Below are positions 11,154-21,519 of a stretch of 31,168 bases of DNA, piece by piece; the first letter of the stretch is position 1, and every line of letters starts with the position of its first letter. The translations under genes and the position numbers were made by a program. Where the stretch lies: assembly GCA_015499985.1 (NCBI GenBank), contig JAAAUF010000486.1, positions 1 to 31,168 on the forward strand, read 5' to 3'. The stretch is from Haplosporangium gracile. Lineage: Eukaryota > Mortierellomycota > Mortierellomycetes > Mortierellales > Mortierellaceae. A model generated the notes under the pieces. The model was not told the DNA's origin, did no database searches, and saw nothing but the letters and a program-made list of their open reading frames with translations.

Positions 11154-12553
11154 TCCATTCCAGTCAATTATCAACGGGTAAATATACCTTTTGGCACCAC
11201 ACGGTCCAGGCCCCCAGGTACAAAGTAAATTGACTAACAATCAACAAAAGACAAAATTCGGGGTTTTCGGAGGTCAACAGTACCCCTTTCTAGCTCTGCT
11301 CGTTTAATTTCATGTACTCTGTGTGTGGTTGTGTGAAGGTGGTCTGCGGCGACAGATCTCATAAAGTTCACCAGGGGAAAGGAGGAGAAAGAAAAAAAAA
11401 AAAAATACGAGAGCAGCAGCAGCAGCGACGGCCGAAGTGTAAGGCTAAAATGGGAAAAAGTGCACAGGGGTTCATCCATTTGACAACAACAACAAGAACA
11501 AGAGTGACAAAATAAGAAAATATTGAGAGCATTTTTTTCTCTTCTTCTGTTCGTTGCATCTCTCTCTATGTTTCCTTTGTGTAATGAAGGAAAAGAAAAA
11601 ATAGAGATGATGGCGAGTACGAAAGGTAAGGGGATTAATTGAGGAAGAAGAGAAGAGAGGTACAACTGGACAAGATATATACGGTCCCCCGATCAGTTTT
11701 TTGTTTGTTATGGACAGGGGTATGCAAGTTATTAGATTGTCTTTGATTGTATTCTTTATTGTCTCTTCTTCCTTCCTTCCTCCTTCCTCCTTCTTCCTTC
11801 CTCCTGCGCCGCCAGCCCGCCGCTCGCGCCGCTGGTCCTCGAAATTGCCTTTGTTGATTGCTTGCCTTGCTTGCTTCGTCGCACACGCCTTGCATATCAA
11901 TCAAAGTAATAAAAAAGGTTGAGGCGTCTGGACAGATTTAGCGCCCCATTTGGTTTAGCGCCATTTTCATCATTATTTTCCTTCTTGCAAAAAGCAAAGC
12001 AGCGCAACGCAACGCAACGGCGAGCGAACAAACGAGAGCCAAAGGGGAGTGAGAGAAGTGCTCTCGTCGACTCTTCACGAACTCTCAACTCCAGTGGCAA
12101 AAACATAATTTCCCAATCGCTGTTCTTTGGACTTGCAAGAGAGATCCTGACCGCTATTCTTATTTTCACACACATACACAACGAGCGGCAGGCACGTTTT
12201 TCTCGATTGACACGATGGTTTTCTTGGGGGCTTTGATCGATTGAGTTTAGAGCTATGACTACGCCTCACATATAGCTTCTGGTTGTATGTATGTCGCAAC
12301 TGCGTCTGCCCATCTTTTGAGCCCCTGCACCCCTCTCATTTTTTCCTCTCTCCTCTCACTCACACTTTCATGCTCTTCTACTCTCTATTCTCCTTTTTTA
12401 TTTTACCATCTATGCAATGTAAGCAGGTGCTCCATCGTGTCTCCTATATTTTTTTTTGTCAACGGTCGAGTTTTCTTCCCGCAGGCATAATGTCCCTCTC
12501 TTTCTAGTGGGCGGTGGCAGTGATCTTGCTTAAATTAACTAAGTCTCATGCAA

Positions 12554-12719
12554 ATTATACGACAACGTGAAGGCGGGAGCAAGTAGTTTCGTCCGGCTCT
12601 CTTACACAGACACGCGTTCGTTCGCTTTTGCTTGCACGAGGCTTGGATAACCAGATCTGGCCCATTCCCTCCTCACACCGGCTCATTTCCTCCCTTCCTG
12701 CAGATTATACGATATCGTG
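12554..12719 (+). repeat. two dispersed copies of ATTATACGAYAWCGTG
   Basis: Bases 12554-12569 and 12704-12719 share 14 of 16 positions. The second copy contains the perfect palindrome ACGATATCGT. Both are downstream of the SH3/RA stop codon. Function unknown. Confidence 0.6.
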
Positions 12720-12894
12720 TCGCTTGTTTGCCACTTATTCAGGATTGAAGAAGAAGGATTGAATAAAAGACTGCATCTTCGCTTTGCACTTGATATCATA
12801 TCATAACCCCTTGTGAAGTCATTACAGCCAGCTGTAGCTGACGGAAGCAAAAGGTTGCGGAAAATATTTTGGTGGCGCAATCGTGTTATGTAAG

Positions 12895-12900
12895 TTTATT
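12895..12900 (-). terminator. AATAAA poly(A) signal candidate for SH3/RA gene
   Basis: AATAAA on the minus strand, about 76 bases beyond the stop codon at 12976-12978; a normal distance for fungal 3' processing. Confidence 0.5.
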
Positions 12901-12975
12901 ATGCGTGAGTGTATGTAGTGTTTGTGCGTTACACAATAAAGGATAGTCGTTGTAATTGTTTGTCATTTGTAGTTT

Positions 12976-13020
12976 TTAGAATATTGAGGCCTTGACCGTA
13001 ACCAAAAGATCGTCAAGTTC
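12976..13020 (-). CDS. 45-nt terminal exon of SH3/RA gene
   Basis: Acceptor TTATTTAG is followed by E-L-D-D-L-L-V-T-V-K-A-S-I-F and TAA, in phase with the previous exon's R-V-E-R and donor GTGAGT at 13161-13166. It completes the heptad-like helix DLDRVERELDDLL. Reading on without splicing would end in an unlike S-L-C-F-A-F-F tail. Listed separately because it is easily missed. Confidence 0.85.
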   Translation of the reverse strand, partial: ELDDLLVTVKASIF

Positions 13021-16000
13021 CTAAATAACCAACGTAAACGGGAAAAGAAAAAAAAGAAAAAAAAAAAAAAAAAACCAAGTCGTTAGCCTCTAGACCTTCA
13101 TTCATATCACAACAAAAACGCAGCTCAGACGAGAAAGAAAGAAAAAAAAGCAAAGCAGAGACTCACCCGCTCGACGCGATCAAGATCAGCATCAACATCC
13201 TTCCAACAATCATACACTTCCGGATGACACTCCTGTTGGACATCCTTCAACGTCAACTCGTTCAACATCAATAGCATCATCCTCGCCTGCTCCTCACTCT
13301 TCTCTCCTCCTACTGATTTATCGTTTACGTCATCACTTGTTGTGCTCTTGTTGTAGTTACTTCTGCTGTTGTTGAGGCTGCTGGAACTGTTCTTGTCGCG
13401 CAACATCGTATCTCCACCATGCTCCGACGAGGGAGAGGAAGGTGACTGACTCCTGCTGTTACTATTATTCAATAACGACGCCTTGATCGTCGACGGCAAA
13501 GCGATCAACTTGCCATCTTTCCCGATCCATGGTCCTGCTCCACCTGCTCCAACGCCACCAACACCTCTCAAAAGATGCAAAGACGAATTGCTCGGGGAAC
13601 TGACGGAGCTCGACCGACCCGCACGGACCAAAGTCAACAGATCTTGCATTCCTGTATTATAATCTGATGACAGCATCCATTCCTTGTTACTCCCAGGGGA
13701 GGAAGGAGTTCCGACGCGCTGATCAGAGTAGTTGCTACTGTTACTGTTGCTGTGTGCCAGACGTCCTCCTACTGGTTTGGTGTCAGCAACGCTGGCACTT
13801 GCGGATCGGTTCCGTGCAGAGGTGACTGAAGAGATCGAGGCTCCCGAGTTGGAACGACCGTTCATTGCTGCTGATGCTGGACTGACACGACCGCCGTTAG
13901 GAGAGGACGATGGGGAGCTAGAACGGAGGCTGGGTGATCCTAAAGTAGGCGAGCCTGCCGAGCCTGCCTGTTTCAAAGCAGGCGAAGGAGACTGCAACCG
14001 CCGTGGGATGGGTGAGAATGACCGTGCCGAAGGATCCTGAGCCTGGATGTCGTTACCGCCATCCTTCAAAGGGGAAGGAGCCACTACACCTCCAGACTTG
14101 ACAGCACTGGCGTTCGAGAGCAGCGTAGGTTTGGCCATACCATAGGGAGAGCCCGACCGAAGCGACTTAGGCGATCCAGTAGCAGTTGAATCCGAACCCC
14201 GAGCAGAAGAGGACTGTTCTGTAAGCATGGGGGATGCAGATCGAGTGCTCAAGGAGGCAACAGAGGCTACCTGGATCTCGACATCGCTCTCGCGCTTCTT
14301 GCTCCGCATTGTCGTAGAGGGTGATGAGAGAGACAAGGGTGAAGCCAAAGTTCGATTCTGGTTCTGAGCCATCATGGCAGCTGCCTGGCGTGATTGAGTC
14401 GGCGAGGGTGATCCTTCTCTAGAATACTGCTGATGCTCGTCCACAGTTGATCTCATCGCGACAGGGGAACCGACACGACTCCGGGTGGCAGAAGAAACAA
14501 CCTCGTCCCGGTTGCTATTGGCGGCAGCTGCCGCACGCTCCTTCCGAGACGCAGCCGTATTGGCAGCACGTGCAACTGCGGCAGCAGTACGTTCGCGTCT
14601 CGAAACTGATTCGACATCACCGCTATTGGCAGTAACAGCAAGGTGCTGGAGAACATCCTCCTTGGCCGCCACGACCACAGGCTCGTTGTCCGCATAAGCT
14701 TCCTCACCCAGAATATCCTCAATAATGTCTGAAATATCAACCTCCTCGCCCGTCTCAGCAGGGATGAACGAGTAGCGGTACTGCTTCGAGTTCATCAACC
14801 GCGACGACCTGACGACACCCTTGTCCAGGTAGACATCCATTCCCTGGGCCTCGTTCTTCTTGATGTTCAGGGGCGCCGCAACCATTGACCCTCCTCCTCG
14901 TCTTCCTAAGTTTGTCGAATCCAAAGCACTCTGTTCGTTGGCCTGAAGCATGACAGCTGTCAACGAAAGCGGCGAGTGTCCATGGGTCAACGGTTGTGCA
15001 ATAGCACGCTGTGGACGATCGGGCCGCTCAGGACGGGCAGGTCTTTCGGGGGTAGATGACCGAGAGCTATCATTCTCCACGACTCCACCGTTAGGGATAG
15101 GCGAGGGAACCTGGCCAGGACGCATACCCTGGCTGACACTAGGCGAGCGGTTCCTGCCCATCATGCCGCTATGATCGGGCGTGGGTGTCCGAGCCCCGGC
15201 TCCCCCTTCGGAGTGGGTGGCGCGGATAGGACTAGTGGGCGTCAAGGTGACAGAATTTGTACGACGAGGGATCCGGATGTTGCTATCAGAAGCCTGAGAA
15301 GGCGAGCCGGTGCGAGCTCCGCTAGGCTGACCAGGTGACAGGGGACCATTGTTGTTATGGGCTATACCCTGGCTTGTAGAGGCATCCTCAAAGCTGCGGA
15401 GCGAGCGGAGTGAACGAGGGCTGGTGACGCTAGTCGTAGGGCTGGGTTGGGCCGGGCTCCGAGGCGACTCGTTGACAGAAGAGGAGGCGCCAAAGAGGGA
15501 CTGAGCCTGCAATGGTGCTGGGACCTTTCTAGGTTGTTGCTGTTGTTGTGGTTGTTGCTGTTGCTGTGATTGTTGCTGCTGAGCAAAGTTCGTCTCCTCC
15601 TGAACACTCTTGGGCGACTTCTTGAGGTAAAAGATATATTCTGGGTTGGTCGGCATCGACGCGACATCAGCCTTGGGGGACCGACGAACAGGTGCGAGCT
15701 GATGATCGTCAAAGCAACGAGTGAGAGGGATCTGAGGGACCAAAGGCAACTCATCCCCTTGTTTTGCTCTGGGCGAAACAGGGCTGTTCAACTTCAGACT
15801 GAGCTGGTACTCAATCACAATGCCATTAGGAGCAGAGTTGCGTTTGGAAGCCAGGACATGATTGGGTACACCTTCCACCACACCAGAGCGAATACCAATG
15901 GTCTCCAGAGTCTTGAAGATCACATCGCCTGCCTTGGAAGCAGAGTGCATAGGGATCCAGTGTTCGACCTTATTAGCAAAGACCTGGCCCTGAGCGCGGG

Positions 16001-18847
16001 AATCATTCTTGTCCATCGCAGTCCTCATCCCATCAATCACAACCATGGACTGGGGCAACTCCTGGGCCTTACAAACGACCTTGATCCAGAAAAAGTCCTC
16101 CTGCAGTGGCGTTGTGGGTGTAGTAGGAGTTGTAGGAGTGCCGGGTGTTGAAGAAACAGATCCAGTACGCTTGATCTTTTTGTTGAGGAGGAACCGAATG
16201 GATCGCTGGTGAGGGTCTGATTTGCCTGATCCGATGCGGCGGACAGAATTGGGACTGGTGGGTGTTGAGGGTGGGTTGGAGTTGAAGGAGCTGACAGAGT
16301 TGACAGACATCATGGAGGAGACGGAGGAGATTGAGAGGCGATGGTTTGCTGGCAGGGGAGTCGTCAAGTGTGCAGTGAGGGATTGGTAGATCGCCATAGG
16401 CTTGTCCGTCGGCAAAAGCACCGTCTCGTCTAAATTAATCGCATCATACGAAAAAGATAAAAAAAAGTTGGTACCTTCACCTCATACATGTCAAGAATCC
16501 AAAGTTGATCGACAAAAAAAAAAAAAAAAAGTAAAAGTTACCTCCGTCGACGCCACGAACGGTGAGGAAGAAATCGCTGCTGGAAGCAACGCCATCAGGT
16601 GCAAGGCGGAACTTGACCACGGCCTGATTGGCAACCTCGGACGCCATAGTCGAAGCGTTAACAACGACAGTCTTATACATCGACGCGCCAAAATCAACGT
16701 TGCCTGGGTAGACACGCAAAGTAATGATTTCTTGTGATTCGCCATCGTCAGAGACATTGGTAGGTGACATTGGTCCGTTGGCGTTGTTGGGACCTGCGCC
16801 TGCACCGCCTGGTGATACGATCGACCCGCTAGAGTTGGTACGAGCCCTCTGTCCATCAGTACTGCTTGCAAAGCTACTACCACCAGGCGATGACGCCGCA
16901 GATGCGGGCTTGTTACCGAGACCAGCAAGACGTTCCCTCTCGAGCCTCTCCTTCTCCTTCTTTTCCTTTTCCTTATCCTTGGATCCCTTGCCGACTCCAA
17001 AGAGACTCTTGAACTTGCCAGGCTTCTTGGTCGTCTCTGAGGAATCACCAGCACTGGTACTTCCTTTGCCGGACGCTGAATCCTTGTCGCCAAGAAGAGC
17101 GGCCAACTTGGCCTCTGTGCGCTCCTGCATCCGCTTCTGCATCGCCGCCCGATCCTCTTCCTCAGACTCCAGGCTTCCTGACCGGCGATCATTATTTGAA
17201 GAACCATCACTTCCAGTTCCAGTCGCCTGCTGGCGAGGCGCCAGGGGCGAGGCCGAGATCTCGCTGCTATTTCCACGCTGCCCAGGAAAACCAACAGATC
17301 TAGGGCTTCCCCCGCCGTTCGACGAATCCTCATCGCCCAGACGGACTTTCTTGGACCTGCCTGTAAGAGTGTGTACCTTGCTACTCACATCATCCTGTGC
17401 AATCGAGGGCGTCAACGAGATCTTGCGGGGCTCATCACTAAACATCAGATCGTCTTCGTCTAAAAGCGGCCGACGGTACCGGTTCGTAACCTCCTCGTCG
17501 TCCTCATCATCGCCCCCCATTTCCTGCTCAGAGTCATCCGTAGCATAGCTGTTCTTCCTTGCCCTCTGGCCCTGCTGCTGTTGTTGTTGCTGTTGTTGCA
17601 ATCTCTGATTCTCCTCCTCCAAGATTTCCTGTTGAACACGCTCAGCCTCCAACTGAATATCCGATTTCCCACCCTCTTCGCCGCCACTATTGCCTTCTTC
17701 GCCCTCCTCACGGCTCTCATAGTACTCGCCCATCTCATCATCCTCATCGCTCTCGCCATCCTCATCATCCCACTCGTTCTCGCTGGCTCCAAAGTACTCG
17801 TTCTGGCCTGTGAAAATGACAGACCGGCGATGGCTGGCCTTGTGTGCTACTGCTTCGGCGTTCAGGGGTTGGATGGGTTCATCAAAGGTGCCCCATTCAG
17901 GTGAGGGCGCAGAGAGTCCAACGTTGCGGTACTTGTTCAGTCTCGCCAAACGTTCAAACGGAGTCTAGTATTTCGAAGAAGGGATTAATAGTAAGAAATA
18001 GGGGATGTTAATAATCAAATTTGCAATTATTTTTGGTTCTAAATAGCAAATTATGCATATTGATAGCCCTTACCTCAATGTTCTCGGCAGGAATATATCC
18101 AATAACACCAGTCTTCAAGACCCGAACCAACCACCAGTAGACGTTGGCGTCCTCAAGCAGCATCAGCGAGTCATTACGGACAACAGAGGCCTGGCCCTCC
18201 TGGGTCGCAACAAAGGTATGGAAGGCATAGACAAGATTGAAATCGATATCATCCTCTGTCAAAGAGTTGGTGTCGGATGCATCATCATCATCATCCTCGT
18301 CATCCAGGTCGTCCTCGTCCTCCTCAAAGCTCTCCTCGTCGTCTTCAAGGATTTGGTTATGGCGTGCTTGGACTTCCTGGCGATTAGCAGCATCGGCGGC
18401 GGCATTACCCCGCTGATCATCCTGGTGATAGCGGTCGTCGTCCTGACCTTGGTCGTCGTCATGGAGCATATGTCGCATGTTGTTCACCTTGTTACTGCCA
18501 CTGCCGTTATTACTGCTTTGAGCTGCAGTCTCCTGCTCCTGGATATACGAAATATACTCTTCATCCTCCTCAGTGCTGTCGTCCGAGTCTGGCACAGTCG
18601 CGTCTCTATCGTGATGACGGTACTGGTTTCCTCCCCACTGAGAGTTGTTGTTATTGTCGCTGTAGTATCCCTGATTATTAGAATTGTTATTATTGGTTGT
18701 TGACCCTGGGGATGCAGGTCCTGATCCTGCAGCCGGGCCTGAACGTCCTGTGGAGGACGAAGTATTGGCGGCCGATCGTAATGACGAAGCCAGACCACTC
18801 ACTCCGCCAGGGCCCGCCCTGGAGGGCGATGATGTGTTTGAGGCCAT
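12976..18847 (-). CDS. SH3 plus Ras-association-like polarity scaffold (Tea4/Bud14-type SH3 region)
   Basis: Four exons, 18847-18074, 17964-16542, 16429-13167 and 13020-12976, give 5505 nt and 1834 residues; all phases close. The SH3 domain is residues 206-258 (VYAFHTF, YWWLVRV, GYIPAENIE), followed by TPFERLARLNKYRN, typical of fungal Bud14/Tea4-like SH3 proteins. An acidic region and a Q-rich coil follow. A Ras-association-like fold lies at about 670-818 (EIITLRVYPGNVDFG, FFLTVRGVDGG, DETVLLP, RSIRFLL) across an intron. A second globular region at about 843-1010 (EDFFWIKVVCKAQELP, GIVIEYQLSLKL) may be another RA-like or related fold. The rest is Ser/Pro-rich with many S-P sites. The C-terminus, LTLKDVQQECHPEVYDCWKD then DLDRVERELDDLL, looks like a conserved helix. 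Likely a cortical polarity or Ras/MAPK scaffold; function inferred from domains. Confidence 0.88.
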
Positions 18848-19662
18848 ATATGCGGACGTTTAGGTATTTTGTAGTGTATAGTAGTAGTTGTAGTTGTAGC
18901 TGTATGTCGTGTATGTCTTTGGTATTATCCCCTGATTAAGAGATGGGGTGTGCTTGCCTAATAGATATTTTAAATTGGAAATGGCATCGCATTGGTCAGC
19001 ACTAACGATTGAGATTTTCATTTTTCAACAACGAGACGAGATGTACATTTGAAAAAGCACGAAGAGAAAGGGGAAGGGAAAGAGCATCCAGACACTCCCC
19101 AAGCCATACGCCCCCATGTCTCCCCCGTCCAAGTCCCGTTCTATTCCTCTCATTTTTCTGTTGACCATTGAGCACGTCGCTAAGGAACGCACAGGGAGTA
19201 AGAAAACGGGGTGAAAAGAGCGAGATCGAGAGCGCCAAAAAAGAAACCTTGACTTTACATCGAAGGACTAAAAAACAGACCCGTTCGATGCCTGTTTTTC
19301 TTTCTTTGCTGTCTGCTCTCAAATATAGAAAAAGAGACGAGTAAACGCACCAAATACAAAACACTCATAACACTAATGCTTTTCTAGTTCACTCAATAGA
19401 AGGGACAAAAGAAGGACTTGCTGTCGGTAGAAGTAGACTTACCAGCCAAAAGAAAGAGAGAGAGCTGAAAATGGAAGACGAATGTAGTGGAGCTGTGACA
19501 TAGACAGATGAGAGGAGTTGGCAGGGCAAAGCGTGTTATTATTTGTTGTGTTAATATGTCTCCGAGATAGGGGTTTTTGGCTTATGCTAAACCATTGAAT
19601 GGTGGACGATAGGTATGCACAAGAAGAAAAGAAATAAAACGGTTTGTTAATAAGTGATTAAA

Positions 19663-19707
19663 ATCAGTGGAAATCAACCATTAGTGGAAATCAACCATCA
19701 GTTGAAG
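19663..19707 (+). repeat. 17-nt tandem repeat
   Basis: ATCAGTGGAAATCAACC at 19663-19679, ATTAGTGGAAATCAACC at 19680-19696 (one mismatch), then a partial degenerate copy ATCAGTTGAAG. Confidence 0.9.
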
Positions 19708-20438
19708 TTAGGTACGGAACCCAGGTTTGTATGAAAAAAGAAAAAAGAAAAAAAGAGGGGGAAGGGGAGCCAGGTACCATAAAGGCAATCACACGTTTGC
19801 TGTATCTAGGGTTTTCTTGCAAACACACGACTCCTCCTTATGGTGAGAACCACTCCCTCATCAGCCCCAAGAAAGAAAAACAACACGCGACACAAAAAGG
19901 GTCCAGGTTGTTGCAGCTCATCATCTTCTTTCAGAGATGTCCTCTCTCAGAAGCTGCATTTAGGATTCAAAATGGAAGGAATTCGGGAAGGGGAAGTAAA
20001 AGAGTGGTCGAGATAACAAAAGAGAGAAAGAGAAGACGACGAGACACGGGGACAGAGTGCAGACAAGGACAAGCGTAGGGGCAGAAGAAGTTGTCGAGAA
20101 TGAGCAAGGGTCAAGTCATGCTTTTCATTGAGGCGTGATGGGAGATGTAAAGTACCATTGACAAGACCGTTGTGAGGTGATAAGTGTGTCGGCGAAGGGG
20201 TGTGTGCGGGTTGACGGTACGAGTGGTTTTGTCCGGAGGAAAGAGTAGGAGAAAGATATGAAACGAGAGACCGAGGTTCACAACGTGCAAGGGCTCATTA
20301 ATACAAGGGGTGAGAAAGAGAGTATGAGGATGATGGAGTAGGAGTGAGTGTGAAAAGTAAGATGGTGGACGTGATCCAAGGACGGGGTGGGAAGGGTGGG
20401 TCTGATGAAAAGGGGATGGAGATGAGGTTTAAAGGGAA

Positions 20439-20474
20439 GATGGAGGGAAAGGTGGAGGGAAAGATGGAGGGGGC
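20439..20474 (+). repeat. 12-nt tandem repeat (GATGGAGGGAAA)
   Basis: Three copies: GATGGAGGGAAA, GGTGGAGGGAAA and GATGGAGGGGGC. Confidence 0.85.
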
Positions 20475-21519
20475 AAAGGTAAAAGTGAGGAAAAGGTAAA
20501 AAACGAGGAGGAGCAAAGAAAAGGGAAAGGGGGACGATGTATCTTTGAATGGACACCCAAGAACAGAAACAGAGACAGAGACAGGGCGAGACAATCGAAT
20601 GTCCAGGGGCACAGGCACCGGGCAACTGTACTTGTACCTGTACCACATCATCAAAAGGGCTTTCTCCTCATCCTCTTTGTTCCCACTCTGTACTCTGCAG
20701 CAGCAATTTTACTTTTATTCAAAATCCATTTCGCACCAATTGCCTCGGACCCTCGCCCTTGATTTTATTAACAGTGAGGGAATAAGGTTGCTGGTGTACC
20801 TTTCTTTCTCTCTCTCTCTCTCTCTTTCTTTCTCTTTCTCACTGCCTCTGTCTCTGTCTCGCTGCCCATCTCTCTCCAATAGAAGGTTCACTCCACCTCG
20901 ACCTCCAACAACAGAATGAAAAGCAAATAAATGAACGAACGAGCGAACGAGCAGAGGGTGAAAAAAACCCCTACACACAACCCAAAGGCTCACTCTCCCT
21001 CTTTACTTTCAATCAACCGTCGTCTCTTCTATACGTTTGCTCTCTCTGTTCTTCTCGCTCCCACCGCCTAATGTTTACATGGGAGCACAAAAGAGGCACA
21101 AAGAAGAAGGCAAGGAATCAATAGCGAAGAAAGTAAATGGGTAGGATAAGGCTCTCAATCTGCTATTCATATTTCATGAAACCATCCCGCCTTCTCCTTA
21201 CCTTCCCTCCCCCTACCTCAGCAAAAAAATCGACAGTCAATCGTTTTGATCCTCTGCCTCCATCATCATCATTTCACCAAAGCGACAGTCCTCAACGAGC
21301 AAATGCTTTCACAATGAGTATCTCTTTTTATCGGATCGCAACAAGAAAAAGAATGGAAGTGGATGGTCTAAAAGTACATGTTATAAAAACGTCTATCAGA
21401 GAATAATTAACGGATGGTGGTGTGGCAAACTGAATGAGTGAAAGAAAAATCGATAAAAAAGAAAATGGCGAATGGTGATACAAAATAAAGAAAAAAAAAA
21501 GTCTGTCGATACGCGCAGT

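Larger units (their letters stand above)
10272..12975. other. intergenic region upstream of Kre9-like gene and downstream of SH3/RA gene
   Basis: About 2.7 kb. Bases 10272-10690 are GA-rich on the plus strand, so the Kre9-like leader is CT-rich in sense. The middle holds CA-type microsatellites (10829-10880 and 11131-11153). Open frames here, such as plus 10693-11181, run through the microsatellites and show no domain. A poly(A) signal for the SH3/RA gene lies at 12895-12900. No RNA gene recognised. Confidence 0.7.
18848..21519. other. intergenic region upstream of SH3/RA gene
   Basis: About 2.7 kb between the SH3/RA start and the PPR stop, both minus-strand genes. It contains a 17-base tandem repeat (19663-19707), a 12-base repeat (20439-20474), a CT run near 20803-20842, and scattered purine-rich DNA. 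The longer open frames (minus 20278-20654, plus 20545-20919) follow low-complexity sequence. No supported gene; part must be the SH3/RA promoter and the PPR 3' UTR. Confidence 0.7.

Noticed and set aside
10693..11181. 162-codon plus-strand open frame with a hydrophobic patch
   Set aside because: Runs through two CA-type microsatellites (THTHKHT-like), with no family resemblance or supporting splice signals.
16724..17548. 274-codon plus-strand open frame
   Set aside because: Antisense shadow of SH3/RA exon 2; Ser/Leu/Pro-rich mirror of acidic-Ser codons, no domain.
20278..20919. overlapping frames rich in Ser/Leu/Phe on both strands
   Set aside because: Follow low-complexity CT/GA tracts and short tandem repeats; no conserved-looking segment.
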